A stretch of DNA of 23,185 nucleotides from Avisuccinivibrio_A sp964651505 (GCA_964651505.1 CAZYXT010000026.1:1-23185), one strand, 5' to 3'; numbered from the stretch's first letter, positions 1 through 8,332 are shown. Made by a program: numbers and translations. Notes: generated by a model from the sequence alone, not told the origin.

Positions 1-20
1 TAAGATCTTATCGATTTATT

Positions 21-48
21 TTGACGCAACAAAATCTCGGGCTAATAT
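21..48 (+). promoter_or_regulatory. Candidate sigma-70 promoter for a small RNA
   Basis: TTGACG at 21-26 is followed after 16 bases by TAATAT at 43-48, a fair match to the -35/-10 consensus. It points rightward into the short stretch before miaA, which lies on the opposite strand, so it cannot drive miaA. It only makes sense if a small transcript starts near position 55. Seen by eye only; A+T-rich intergenic DNA often contains such matches. Confidence 0.3.
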
Positions 49-54
49 CAAGTA

Positions 55-174
55 AGATCTCGTGCAATCACCCTGGACAGTCCTGACTTTAAAGCAAAAA
101 TCCGGCAGAGACATCTAAAAAACAGCAATGGCAGCTTAAAAACCGCCGCCTTTGAAAGGGGGGTTGCACTTTTT
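55..174 (+). ncRNA. Possible intergenic small RNA, unrecognised family
   Basis: I do not recognise this RNA. The interval would start about 7 bases after the TAATAT box and end in a five-T run (170-174) preceded by a local hairpin at 141-165. Its two ends can pair over a long distance: GTGCAA at 62-67 is the reverse complement of TTGCAC at 164-169, which would close the whole molecule. No open reading frame of note lies inside. The alternative is that the hairpin is only the terminator of the miaA operon and the long pairing is chance. Confidence 0.25.
136..165 (-). terminator. Rho-independent terminator after miaA
   Basis: Read on the minus strand, AACCCCCCTTT pairs with AAAGG, GG and GGTT segments separated by two bulged C residues, then runs into TTTTTAA. 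It begins about a dozen bases after the miaA stop codon. It suggests that the operon ends here and that hfq, which follows miaA in most gammaproteobacteria, is not transcribed directly with it. The hairpin could also work on the plus strand, where five T follow at 170-174. Confidence 0.5.
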
Positions 175-177
175 AAA

Positions 178-1158
178 TCAGAGTGGCTGACCATTGTGCG
201 CTTTGACAAAGTCCAAACCGCACTCTTGCCCTGCCTCTTTCACGCCTGCCATGAGCAAATCGAGGCTTTTTGGATCGGACAGACTCAACAGCGTGCGCTC
301 GCCTTTGAGCGAGCCTCTAAGCCAGGTCATCTGGTGTTTGGCCAGGCGGGCCGTGGCAATCACGGCTTTTTGCACCATCTCATCATAAGAGCACAAACCC
401 TCCAAATACTCCCAAACCTGACGATATCCCACGCAGCGCAAAGATGGCATGGTCAAATCAAGATCGCCACGCGCTCTTAGAGCCTGCACCTCTTCAATCA
501 GCCCCTCCTTTAGCATCTTCAAAAAACGCTTGCCAATGAGCACCCTCAAATCGGAGCGATCTTCTTTGGGCATGATGACGTATTCTTTTAACAAAAAAGG
601 ACACGGCTCTTTGGGGCTTGCCAAAAAATCAGACATGCTCCTGCCTGTCTGATAATAAATCTCCACGGCCCGCGACACCCTCTGCTTGTCCTTGGGAGCA
701 AGCTTTAAGTAAGATGGCAGGTCAAACTCTTTGAGCTTCTCGTGCATAGCCTCCCAGCCTTGCCTCTCCCCTTCTTGGCGCACCCGCTCGCGCACGGCAG
801 GATCGGCGGCAGGCAGGGCCGACAAGCCGTCGGTTAACGCCTTGTAATACATCATGGTGCCCCCGCAGATCACAGGCAGGGCCCCTCGCCCCAAGATCTC
901 ATCGACCAGGGCAATGCAGTCGGTGCGAAAATCCTGAGCGCTGTAGCTTTCCTTGGGATCGCAAATATCGATGAGGTGATGCGGCACGGCGGCGCGCTCC
1001 TTAAAAGACGGCTTGGCCGTCCCGATATCCATGCCCCGGTAGATGAGGGCCGAATCGAGGCTGATGATTTCAATCTTGGCCTTAAGGCCCAATTGCACGG
1101 CCAAAGCGCTTTTGCCGCTGCAGGTGGGGCCCAAAATGGCCAAAGCTTTTAACTTCAT
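178..1158 (-). CDS. miaA: tRNA dimethylallyltransferase MiaA
   Basis: This enzyme transfers the dimethylallyl group of DMAPP to N6 of adenosine 37 in tRNAs reading codons that start with U, the first step of the ms2i6A modification. The 326-residue length fits the family (E. coli 316). The P-loop GPTCSGKS is at residues 10-17 and the following DSALIYRGMDIGTAKP segment (from residue 35) is the characteristic MiaA stretch; a GGTMMYY segment and a conserved C-terminal RCVGYRQ motif are also present. The ATG overlaps the mutL stop codon as ATGA (1155-1158), which implies translational coupling. It is the last gene of the nnr-tsaE-amiB-mutL-miaA operon, in the usual gammaproteobacterial order. The usual next gene, hfq, is not seen in the 177 bases that remain. 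Confidence 0.97.
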   Translation of the reverse strand: MKLKALAILGPTCSGKSALAVQLGLKAKIEIISLDSALIYRGMDIGTAKPSFKERAAVPHHLIDICDPKESYSAQDFRTDCIALVDEILGRGALPVICGGTMMYYKALTDGLSALPAADPAVRERVRQEGERQGWEAMHEKLKEFDLPSYLKLAPKDKQRVSRAVEIYYQTGRSMSDFLASPKEPCPFLLKEYVIMPKEDRSDLRVLIGKRFLKMLKEGLIEEVQALRARGDLDLTMPSLRCVGYRQVWEYLEGLCSYDEMVQKAVIATARLAKHQMTWLRGSLKGERTLLSLSDPKSLDLLMAGVKEAGQECGLDFVKAHNGQPL

Positions 1159-3431
1159 GACAATAAATCCCGCATCAGGCCGTTGATATCAAGCTCGGCG
1201 CAGCGCCCAAGCTCCTTAAACATCTTTGGATCGTCAACCCCCGCGCACAAAGCCTCGGCCTCTGAGAGAGTGTAAGCATCCTTGAGCGAGGCCCCGCCTA
1301 AGAGATCTGACAGCTGCAAAGGACAGCTGCCATCCTCCAAAGAAATGGGCGAGGCTGCGATCAAATGCAGGGCCTTGTAAGCATAAGCGGCCAGATCGCA
1401 GCCTTCAAGCAAGACCGGGATCTTAAAGAGTACCACGCTGTCCTTTTTGATCTTGCACTCAAAGCCGCAGCGCAAGACGTTGGCAGGGTGGAGTTTTAAG
1501 GCACGCAAAAGCGAGCTTTCGGCCTTGATGGCAAAAGGCATGGCAAGCTTGGTTTGCTCGACGCTGTTGTCTTTGACCGCCTCGCGGTAGCGTCCTGCCT
1601 CAATCTTTTGCCTGATGGCATTTAAATACACCAAAAAGTAGCGGTTTTTAAGGCACACCAGGGCAAAGGCAGGATGAGGCATGGCCAAAACCTGCGTGCA
1701 AGAAGACTCCGCTCTTGCGGCGACGGGGGCCGAGGCATGAGCAAGATCAAGCTTAAGGCGGCTTTCCACGCTGCCCTCATAGTAGCGCGCCTGCCTAAGC
1801 AGGGCCTGATGATCAAGATTTTCCTCGGATACGGCAGCGCCCCGGGTGCCGTCAAAATCATGCTCTGATGCTTGTGCAGACTCATTTTGCTCATCAGGCT
1901 GCACTGTGGCAGACTCGCTCTTAGTATTGGCAGGACTCCCTGCCTGCTCCAAGATGGCAGAGTGCAGGGTGTCTTGATCGTTGAAGGCGGCCAGAGCCTC
2001 ATCGCTCAAATCCAAGCGAAAGCTTGAAGAGCCTTCATCTTCTTTGGGCTTAAAAGGAGAGCCGGTGCTAAGGCCTGAAGTTCTTGCTTGTGCATCCTGC
2101 CCCGCTTCTGATAAAGATGGCCTGAAGGAGGCAGACTCGGCACTCTCATCTTTTGCACTTTGCTCTTGCTTATGCTCTGCATCTGCTCCGCCCTCGTTTT
2201 TGAGCGACCATTGCAAGGGATCCTTTGGCTGCGGTGCCTCGCCCCCATCGGGACTTAAACTGTCATTGATGCCTGTTTGAGCCCCGTCCTTTTGCTCCTC
2301 GCCGTCTGCAAACTTTAAGTGATGATAGGAACCATCGGCTGTTGCGTACGAGCTTAAATTTTCTTTTTCCAAGGGCAAAGTTTCCTGCACCTTGAGCCTG
2401 CGCGGCTCAGGCTGCACATAACGCTGCACCACGCCGCCGTCTTTTAAGGCCTGCAAGACGGTTGCGCAAAGACAATCGTGCACGGCGCGGCTGTCATGAA
2501 AACGCACCTCAAGTTTGCGCGGGTGCACGTTGACGTCCACCCATTGATAAGGGCAGTCGATATAGATGACGCAGCGCACGGGACAGGCGATGCCGTTGAC
2601 CTCCAAGTAAGCTTCCTTGAGGGCATGCACCAGGACTTTGTCCGAGACAGACCGCCCGTTTAAGATAAGAAAAACCTGCTCCTGCGCGCTTGATTCCATG
2701 GGCGGCGGGGGCAAAAGATAGCCTCTGAGCGTCAGCTCCCCTTCTTGGCAGTTAAAATCGATGGCTTCCTTGTCGTATAGAGGATCAATAACTTTGCCAA
2801 GACGGCTTTTGATCTTCGCATCGCTTGCAGGCGTAAGCTTATAGACGCTCTTGCCGTCTGAGTAAAACTCGAAGGCGATTTGAGGGTAGGCTGCGGCTGC
2901 TGCCACAAATACGTTTTTGATGCGGGCATATTCGGTGCGATCGGACTTTAAAAATCGTCTGCGGCCCGGGGTATTGAAAAAGAGCTCGCGCACCTCCACC
3001 GTGGTGCCCTGAGGGTGGGCGGCAGGTTCAACCAAGCTTTCCATTTGCGGCCCTTCGACTCTGACCGCGTAGGCCTCGGTGCTGTCTGCGCTGCGCGAGG
3101 TAAGCTCAAGCTGCGAGACGGAGGCAATGGAGGCCAAAGCCTCGCCTCTGAACCCCAAGGTTTTGATCCCCTCCAGATCTTCTTGAGCAGCAATTTTGGA
3201 GGTGGCGTGGGGGGCCAAAGCCAAGGGCAGATCTTCTTTGACGATGCCGCTGCCGTTGTCGCGCACCTTGATCAGGGTGCGCCCTGCATCTCTGATCTCA
3301 AGGATGATGCGGGTGGCTCCGGCATCGAGGGCATTTTCCAAAAGTTCTTTGACCACCGAGGCGGGGCGTTCCACCACCTCGCCTGCGGCAATTTGATTGG
3401 ATAGGCTGACTGGCAGCTTATTGATGAACAT
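1155..3431 (-). CDS. mutL: DNA mismatch repair protein MutL
   Basis: MutL links mismatch recognition by MutS to strand incision and helicase loading. The N-terminal GHKL ATPase is clear: E29 and N33 in the ELLENALDAGA motif, D58 in RDNGSGI, and GFRGEAL at 93-99. A dimerisation domain covers about residues 578-758. It lacks the DQHAxxExxYE metal-binding endonuclease motif; the aligned place reads LNAIRQKIEAGRYRE. That is the pattern of MutH/Dam-type repair, so a separate MutH is expected elsewhere. The linker between the domains (about 345-577) is rich in Glu, Gln, Ser and Ala and is roughly twice as long as in E. coli, making the protein 758 residues against 615. The ATG lies 2 bases after the amiB stop and the 3' end overlaps miaA by 4 bases. 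Confidence 0.97.
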   Translation of the reverse strand: MFINKLPVSLSNQIAAGEVVERPASVVKELLENALDAGATRIILEIRDAGRTLIKVRDNGSGIVKEDLPLALAPHATSKIAAQEDLEGIKTLGFRGEALASIASVSQLELTSRSADSTEAYAVRVEGPQMESLVEPAAHPQGTTVEVRELFFNTPGRRRFLKSDRTEYARIKNVFVAAAAAYPQIAFEFYSDGKSVYKLTPASDAKIKSRLGKVIDPLYDKEAIDFNCQEGELTLRGYLLPPPPMESSAQEQVFLILNGRSVSDKVLVHALKEAYLEVNGIACPVRCVIYIDCPYQWVDVNVHPRKLEVRFHDSRAVHDCLCATVLQALKDGGVVQRYVQPEPRRLKVQETLPLEKENLSSYATADGSYHHLKFADGEEQKDGAQTGINDSLSPDGGEAPQPKDPLQWSLKNEGGADAEHKQEQSAKDESAESASFRPSLSEAGQDAQARTSGLSTGSPFKPKEDEGSSSFRLDLSDEALAAFNDQDTLHSAILEQAGSPANTKSESATVQPDEQNESAQASEHDFDGTRGAAVSEENLDHQALLRQARYYEGSVESRLKLDLAHASAPVAARAESSCTQVLAMPHPAFALVCLKNRYFLVYLNAIRQKIEAGRYREAVKDNSVEQTKLAMPFAIKAESSLLRALKLHPANVLRCGFECKIKKDSVVLFKIPVLLEGCDLAAYAYKALHLIAASPISLEDGSCPLQLSDLLGGASLKDAYTLSEAEALCAGVDDPKMFKELGRCAELDINGLMRDLLS

Positions 3432-3433
3432 GA

Positions 3434-5059
3434 TCAGCTGTTGGGGATAATGAGCTTTTGTCCTATGGATAAGGTATCAGAATTAAGCGAATTGCGGGTC
3501 TTGATGGCACTGACGCTGGTCGAGTAGAGCTTGGCAATCTTGGCCAAATATTCGCCTTTCTTAACCGTATGAACTTTCTCCGGCGTTCCCGAGCGCATGG
3601 CGCTCTCCTGGCGCGATTTGAGCATCTGCGCAGGATTCTTGTCGTAATAATCCTTGATGCCCTGATAGATGCAGTAGGCGATCTGCTTTTGATAGTTGGG
3701 CTGATTTAACTGAATTTCCTCGTAGCGGTTGGACAAAAAGCCGGTTTCGATCAGCAAGGACGGAATATCGGGCGACTTTAACACCGCCAAGGAGGCATGA
3801 ATGGGCTTGTTGTTGTGCACCTTGGTAAACTTGCCAAGCTTGGTTAGGATCTCCTGCCCCAAGGTATAGCCCTCGGAGCGCACGTTATCCGAGCTCATCT
3901 CCAAGATGGTGGCGGCCAGATACGGGTTTTGCTCGTTTTGCGAGATCACCTCGCCTGCTCCGCCGAGCAGGGCTCCTGCATTCTTTTCCTTTAAGATCTT
4001 GCCGTTTTCGCGCTTGGCCCGGTTGTTGGAGAGCACCCACACCGAAGCGCCGCGGGCCGAGGAGCCGGAGGCGGCCGAATCGGCGTGAATGGAAATTAAG
4101 ACGTCTGCCTTGTTCTCGCGGGCAATTTCGCTGCGCCTGTTAAGATCCACATACACGTCTTTGCTGCGAATGAGCCTGGCCCGAAACTGCTTGTTGGAAT
4201 TGATATAGTCGGCAAGCTGCATTGCGATGGCCAATGTCACGTTCTTTTCTTTGACCCCGCGCTTGCCGATGGCCCCGGGATCTTTGCCGCCGTGACCTGC
4301 ATCGACGGCGATGATGAAGGGATCGGGATCGGATTTAATCACCGCAGGCGGAGGCGGGGCCTGAGTGTCGAGCACCTGCTCTTCAACCTGACGTTCTGCG
4401 GACGCTTGTTTGGCGCGCATATCCTTTAACTGCTCTTGGTAGAGGCGGGCCTGCTCGGGGGTCATGGTGCGGATCCCGTCCGAGCCGACCGTGCTCAAAG
4501 AATTGAGCAAAGCCTGCTCTGCATAATCGGCGTCATCGACCGTGATCACATGAGTAGGCGGCACACCCCCTGCGCCTGCGCCCGAGCCTTTCAAGGACGC
4601 GGCCGTCTTTTGATCGAGGACCTTCAAAGAGCCCGCGGAGGCAGTATTTTTGGTCGAAGTGTGGGGAAAATCGATGACCAGGCGGTAATTTTGGCCATCG
4701 GAGGGCTTTAACACGAAAACATTGGGCGCTCCTGCTCCGTCCAAGGAAAACAAATAGCGCACATCGCCTTTATCCAGGCGCTTTTCAAGTTTCTTGACCG
4801 CGCTTTTGGGCTCAAAGCTTAAGGATGATTTGGCATTTTTGGCATTGCCGACATTCTTTACCCTGACCACAAAGGTCTTGCCCCCGTCGTTCAGCGCAGT
4901 CGAATACTTGGGGTTGAAATCAAGATCGAGCACCACGCGGGTCTTGTCCTGATTGGCAAAAGCCCTCAGGTTCAAAATATTGTCGGCAAGCGCGCTGCCA
5001 TGCCACAAGCCGATGGCTATGGCCAAGATGACAGACAGCAGTTTTACACAAACCTTCAC
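3434..5059 (-). CDS. amiB: N-acetylmuramoyl-L-alanine amidase (AmiB type) with AMIN and LysM domains
   Basis: This periplasmic zinc amidase cleaves septal peptidoglycan between MurNAc and the stem peptide during daughter-cell separation. A signal peptide with a hydrophobic core ends at about residue 25 (GSALA-D). An AMIN domain (about 26-135) targets the septum. A long Ala/Gln-rich linker leads to an Amidase_3 domain (about 248-470) with zinc ligands H256 (DAGHGG), E271 and H325 (SIHADS), and catalytic E438 (LIETG). One LysM domain ends the protein (about 495-539); E. coli AmiB lacks this, but it is common in other gammaproteobacteria. The start codon is GTG with no strong Shine-Dalgarno sequence, 15 bases after tsaE, so coupling is likely. 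The segment around 335-375, between the catalytic motifs, is probably the regulatory helix that EnvC-type activators displace; this is inference. Confidence 0.95.
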   Translation of the reverse strand: MKVCVKLLSVILAIAIGLWHGSALADNILNLRAFANQDKTRVVLDLDFNPKYSTALNDGGKTFVVRVKNVGNAKNAKSSLSFEPKSAVKKLEKRLDKGDVRYLFSLDGAGAPNVFVLKPSDGQNYRLVIDFPHTSTKNTASAGSLKVLDQKTAASLKGSGAGAGGVPPTHVITVDDADYAEQALLNSLSTVGSDGIRTMTPEQARLYQEQLKDMRAKQASAERQVEEQVLDTQAPPPPAVIKSDPDPFIIAVDAGHGGKDPGAIGKRGVKEKNVTLAIAMQLADYINSNKQFRARLIRSKDVYVDLNRRSEIARENKADVLISIHADSAASGSSARGASVWVLSNNRAKRENGKILKEKNAGALLGGAGEVISQNEQNPYLAATILEMSSDNVRSEGYTLGQEILTKLGKFTKVHNNKPIHASLAVLKSPDIPSLLIETGFLSNRYEEIQLNQPNYQKQIAYCIYQGIKDYYDKNPAQMLKSRQESAMRSGTPEKVHTVKKGEYLAKIAKLYSTSVSAIKTRNSLNSDTLSIGQKLIIPNS

Positions 5060-5074
5060 GATAATCGATGTACT

Positions 5075-5548
5075 CTAAGAGCAACGCTCTTGCAGGTTAT
5101 AGCTTATAAGCTCACAGCGCCGTCCCGTCTGCTCGTAAGATAGTTTGACGGTCAGATCGGGTTCAGGGAGCACCCCTCGGCCCAAATCGGGCCATTCGAC
5201 CAGACACAATGCCTGTTGCGAGTAATAATCGCGCCCGCCCAAGAACAAGAGCTCCTCAGGCTCGGTCAGGCGGTACAGATCAAAGTGAAAGATCTCCAAA
5301 TTGTCTATGCTGTAGGGCTCAACGATGGTAAAGGTCGGAGATTTGACGATGCCGGGGTACCCAAGCCCCGCCAAGATCCCTCTTGTCAGCGTGGTTTTGC
5401 CTGCGCCCAGATCCCCGTCCAAATAGACCATCAAAGCCTCGCTTTTGCGCAAGGCATGATCTTTCAAATAAGGACCAAGCTTCTCTCCAAGCTTTAAAAC
5501 GGCACTTTCGTCAGGCAAAAACAGCTGTTGTGACCACAATATTTTCAT
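5075..5548 (-). CDS. tsaE: tRNA threonylcarbamoyladenosine biosynthesis ATPase TsaE
   Basis: TsaE is the ATPase partner of TsaB and TsaD in making t6A at position 37 of ANN-decoding tRNAs. The 157-residue size is typical. The P-loop GDLGAGKT lies at residues 45-52, followed by the family signature SPTFTIVEPY and a downstream LVEWPDLG segment that contains the conserved Glu-Trp pair. The ATG start is poorly served by a Shine-Dalgarno sequence (GAGG sits about 17 bases upstream). It lies 41 bases after nnr and 15 bases before amiB, in the same order as E. coli yjeF-yjeE-amiB. Confidence 0.96.
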   Translation of the reverse strand: MKILWSQQLFLPDESAVLKLGEKLGPYLKDHALRKSEALMVYLDGDLGAGKTTLTRGILAGLGYPGIVKSPTFTIVEPYSIDNLEIFHFDLYRLTEPEELLFLGGRDYYSQQALCLVEWPDLGRGVLPEPDLTVKLSYEQTGRRCELISYNLQERCS

Positions 5549-5589
5549 AATTATAATCGCTGCCTCTCATCTTAACACACCAAGGGCGC

Positions 5590-7110
5590 TCAGATCGCTT
5601 CTTTGCCGTTGACCAGGCGTCTGATTTTGACTAGCAAATCTGTGGCCAGGGTGCCCGCTTCGCCGTCTTCAAGCCCGCACAAGTAGCCTGCCCTGCCGTG
5701 CAAGGCCGCCGCCGTCACCATGGCAGAAGGCAGGCTCAGCCCCTGCGCGACCATGGCGGCGGTGACGCCTGTCAATACGTCGCCCATGCCGCCTGAGGCC
5801 ATGGCAGCCGAGCCTTCGTCGATAACGGTCAGATACTTGCCGTCGCACACTATGGAGCCTGCCCCTTTTAACAGCACCACGCCGCCGTATTTGCGCTGCA
5901 ATCTGACGCAGGCCTCAAAGCGATCGCGATTGATCTCGCTGACCGTGCAGCCCAAAAGCCGCGCCGCCTCCCCGGGGTGGGGCGTTAAAATCCTGTGGCG
6001 CATGACCTCGGGGCCCTCATTGGCGGCCAACAGATTCAAGGCATCGGCATCATAAATAAGCGCCACATCCGCCTGCGAGGCTGCCGACAGCAAAGCCTGC
6101 GCCTGCTCTGAGGTGCCCAATCCCGGGCCCACGGCCACCACGTCGGCCCACACCAGGGCCCGGGCCATGGCATCTTCATCGGTAAAATCTGCTGTCATGG
6201 CCTCGGGCACGGCGGCATTGAGGGCGCTGATGTTGATGGGGTCCAAGGCAACCTTCACCAATCCTGCGCCGCTTCTTAAAGCTCCCATGGCCGCCATGAC
6301 GGCCGCCCCGCCAAAGCCTTTGGAGCCTCCTATGATCAAAACCTTGCCGTTGTCGCCCTTGTTGGCAGAAGGCTGCCGTTTGGGCAGATCGTCCGTCAAA
6401 TCCTCAAGGCAGCAGTACATCATGGGATAGGGGGAGGAGTGCTCGACCAAATCGCCAAGCTTGCCAAAATAGCCCTGAGTGTCGACGCCCAAGGGCTCGA
6501 GCATCAAAGATCCCACGTAATCGACGGCATCGCAGGTCAAAAGCCCGGGCTTTAAGGCCAGCATGCATACCGTGGCATCTGCCTTGACGCAGTCTCCTGC
6601 CACGGCGCCGGTATCGGCATTGACGCCCGAGGGCACGTCGGCGCTTAAAGTAAAGACGCGGGTGCGGTTGATAAACAAGATCCACTCGTCAAGAGGAGGC
6701 TTGGGAGCGCTGCTGATCCCCGTGCCCAAAAGCGCATCGACAATCACATCAGGCTTGTCATCGTTTTCATCGGGCAGTTCGTAACAGACCGTGCCGCCTT
6801 GTTCTTTGTAGAGGTTAAAAGCCTGCTCGGCCTCGGATCCTTGGTGTGGATCGCCTGCGCTGAAAACCTGCACGGCAATGCCCGCCTCCCTAAAGCAGGC
6901 TGCCGCAATATAGCCGTCGCCTCCGTTGTTGCCCTTGCCGCAAAAGATCCAGGCTTTTTGGGCGCGGGGCACATGCTCCATCACCGCCTCGAACAGGCTG
7001 CGTCCTGCCTTTTGCATCAGATCAAAGCAATTGCCCCCATGGGTCAGGGCGTGCTGTTTTTCGATAAACTTGATCTCGTGGCTGTTGAAGATAAGATGAC
7101 TGCTGTCCAT
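5590..7110 (-). CDS. nnr: Bifunctional NAD(P)H-hydrate epimerase and ADP-dependent dehydratase Nnr
   Basis: This repair enzyme restores NADH and NADPH from their hydrated forms: the N-terminal YjeF domain interconverts the R and S hydrates, and the C-terminal ribokinase-like domain dehydrates the S form with ADP. The epimerase motif GKGNNGGDGY is at residues 58-67. The kinase-like domain starts near residue 245 (KVLIIGGSKGFGG) and has the GGMGDVLTG motif near 440-448, including the catalytic Asp. The length of 506 matches the two-domain E. coli protein (515). A good AAGGGGG Shine-Dalgarno sequence lies a few bases upstream of the ATG. It is the first gene of the five-gene minus-strand operon and diverges from the glucokinase gene. 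Confidence 0.96.
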   Translation of the reverse strand: MDSSHLIFNSHEIKFIEKQHALTHGGNCFDLMQKAGRSLFEAVMEHVPRAQKAWIFCGKGNNGGDGYIAAACFREAGIAVQVFSAGDPHQGSEAEQAFNLYKEQGGTVCYELPDENDDKPDVIVDALLGTGISSAPKPPLDEWILFINRTRVFTLSADVPSGVNADTGAVAGDCVKADATVCMLALKPGLLTCDAVDYVGSLMLEPLGVDTQGYFGKLGDLVEHSSPYPMMYCCLEDLTDDLPKRQPSANKGDNGKVLIIGGSKGFGGAAVMAAMGALRSGAGLVKVALDPINISALNAAVPEAMTADFTDEDAMARALVWADVVAVGPGLGTSEQAQALLSAASQADVALIYDADALNLLAANEGPEVMRHRILTPHPGEAARLLGCTVSEINRDRFEACVRLQRKYGGVVLLKGAGSIVCDGKYLTVIDEGSAAMASGGMGDVLTGVTAAMVAQGLSLPSAMVTAAALHGRAGYLCGLEDGEAGTLATDLLVKIRRLVNGKEAI

Positions 7111-7420
7111 GCTGCCCCCTTGTTGTCTATACTTGATTTTAACCGCAAAAAAGCCTCTTTGACACTAATATTGCGCTATTTGAAGCCATTTGAGGCCTGT
7201 TGTGCCGCCTTATAATCAAAAAGCCTCCACCCTTTATTCAGGAGGTTTTGCAGGCAACGAGGAGCGCGATGCTGCGCCTGTCTGCTCGCGCAAAATTCCG
7301 CCCAAGCCCTGTGTTTTGGACAAAAAATGCGTCTACAATGCAAAAGATTTAAGAGCAAAAGCCTCAAAACAAGTTCTATACAACCTTATTTCATCCAATG
7401 GGCAATCTCGGAGATACAAC
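7111..7420. other. Divergent intergenic region between nnr and the glucokinase gene
   Basis: This 310-base stretch has no convincing gene. The plus-strand frame is open through it, which makes the glucokinase reading frame look 77 residues longer, but the translated extension has no domain-like character and no Shine-Dalgarno sequence at its start. It must hold the promoter of nnr on the minus strand and that of the glucokinase gene on the plus strand. On the plus strand I see TATAAT at 7211-7216 followed by a hairpin, and weaker -10-like boxes at 7334-7339 (TACAAT) and 7377-7382 (TATACA). Confidence 0.5.
7211..7249 (+). promoter_or_regulatory. TATAAT box followed by a hairpin at the expected transcript start
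   Basis: A perfect TATAAT at 7211-7216 is followed within a few bases by AAGCCTCC (7221-7228) and its partner GGAGGTTT (7241-7248), an 8-pair stem counting one G-U pair, then TTTTG. If this is the glucokinase promoter, its mRNA would begin with a hairpin and have a leader of about 200 bases. The best -35 match, TTGAGG at 7190-7195, leaves a short spacer of 15. On the minus strand the same hairpin ends in CTTTTTG and could be a terminator. Confidence 0.3.
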
Positions 7421-8212
7421 ATGGAAATTTTGGGCGTAGACATAGGCGGCAGCGGCATCAAGGGCGCGGTGGTGGATACGGCCGCGGGCAGAACCAAGAC
7501 CGAGCGCATCAGGATCCCTACTCCTAAGCCTGCCACACCCGAGGCAGTGGCCAAAACCTTAAAAGAGCTGGTCAAAACCATAGGCTGGGACGGCCCCGTC
7601 GCCTGCGGCTTTCCTGCGCGCATCGTAGATGGCGTGGCATTGACCGCCTCCAACATCGACAAAAGCTGGATCAACACCAAGGCAGAGGAGCTTTTTTCCA
7701 AGACCGTCAAACAGCAGGTTTTCGTGGCCAATGACGCCGACGTTGCCGCTTTGGCCGAAATGACCTTCGGGGCAGGGCGCGACCACAAAAAAGGCAAGGT
7801 GATAGTGCTGACCATCGGCACGGGCATTGGATCGGCCATCTTCAACGACGGGGTGATGTATGCCAACAGCGAGCTAGGCCACGTGATCCTGCACGGGGAC
7901 AGTGCCGAAAAGTATTGCGCCGACTCGGCGCGACAAAGAGAGGGCCTCAAGTGGAAGGAATTTGGCAAGCGCTTTAACGAATACCTAGCCCACCTAGAAT
8001 TCATCTTAAACCCCGACGTCTTCATCTTGGGCGGCGGGGCCTCCAAGAAGTTTGACAAGTTTAAAGACGAGCTTCATGTCAAAGCCAAGGTGATCCCGGC
8101 TGAAAGCCTCAACATGGCAGGCATCATCGGGGCGGCCCTGTACGCAGAGCAAAGGCTTTCTCAACAAAAAGAGCGGCCAAAAAGGAAAGAGCCTGAGGTT
8201 TACGCGCAGTGA
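7421..8212 (+). CDS. ppgK: Polyphosphate glucokinase, ROK family
   Basis: The protein phosphorylates glucose to glucose 6-phosphate, with inorganic polyphosphate as likely phosphoryl donor in this family. I place the start at ATG 7421, giving 263 residues, because GGAGA lies 6 bases upstream and the protein then begins directly with the phosphate-binding motif DIGGSGIKG (residues 7-15). The sugar-binding and catalytic region includes GFPARIVDG (63-71), the dipeptide SW in NIDKSWINT, and NDAD (104-107, catalytic Asp 105). TIGTGIGSAIF (131-141) is the second phosphate loop and ELGH (151-154) the ROK Glu-His pair. The overall pattern and length fit the PpgK group rather than general ROK kinases, which are near 300 residues and have a zinc site not seen here. 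It is a single-gene unit with its own terminator. Confidence 0.88.
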   Translation: MEILGVDIGGSGIKGAVVDTAAGRTKTERIRIPTPKPATPEAVAKTLKELVKTIGWDGPVACGFPARIVDGVALTASNIDKSWINTKAEELFSKTVKQQVFVANDADVAALAEMTFGAGRDHKKGKVIVLTIGTGIGSAIFNDGVMYANSELGHVILHGDSAEKYCADSARQREGLKWKEFGKRFNEYLAHLEFILNPDVFILGGGASKKFDKFKDELHVKAKVIPAESLNMAGIIGAALYAEQRLSQQKERPKRKEPEVYAQ

Positions 8213-8251
8213 TCCAAACTTCTTTATGACGATTTCATTAATACTACCCGT

Positions 8252-8278
8252 AAAAGGCGCCGCAGCGGCGCCTTTTTT
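8252..8278 (+). terminator. Strong Rho-independent terminator after ppgK
   Basis: AAAAGGCGCCG (8252-8262) pairs perfectly with CGGCGCCTTTT (8266-8276) around a CAG loop, and the T run extends to 8278. It lies 40 bases after the ppgK stop codon. It cleanly separates ppgK from the galactonate genes. Confidence 0.93.
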
Positions 8279-8319
8279 CGTGCAAAAAGAGGCTTGGGAC
8301 AGGGCGCGCTTAAGTCAAA

Positions 8320-8332
8320 ATTGTTTTACAAT
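8320..8332. promoter_or_regulatory. Candidate operator, ATTGT-N3-ACAAT palindrome
   Basis: ATTGT, three bases, ACAAT is a perfect 5-base inverted repeat. Its core fits the TNGTNNNACNA pattern described for operators of the FadR subfamily of GntR regulators, the subfamily to which the galactonate repressor DgoR belongs. Assignment to such a regulator is inference, since no regulator gene is in the window. Confidence 0.35.

Noticed and set aside
7159..7187. Perfect TTGACA at 7159-7164 as a glucokinase promoter
   Set aside because: No acceptable -10 box lies 16-18 bases downstream.
7190..7420. N-terminal extension of the glucokinase reading frame by 77 residues
   Set aside because: The frame is open but the extension has no domain character or ribosome binding site, while ATG 7421 has GGAGA 6 bases upstream and places the phosphate-binding loop at the N-terminus as in the family.
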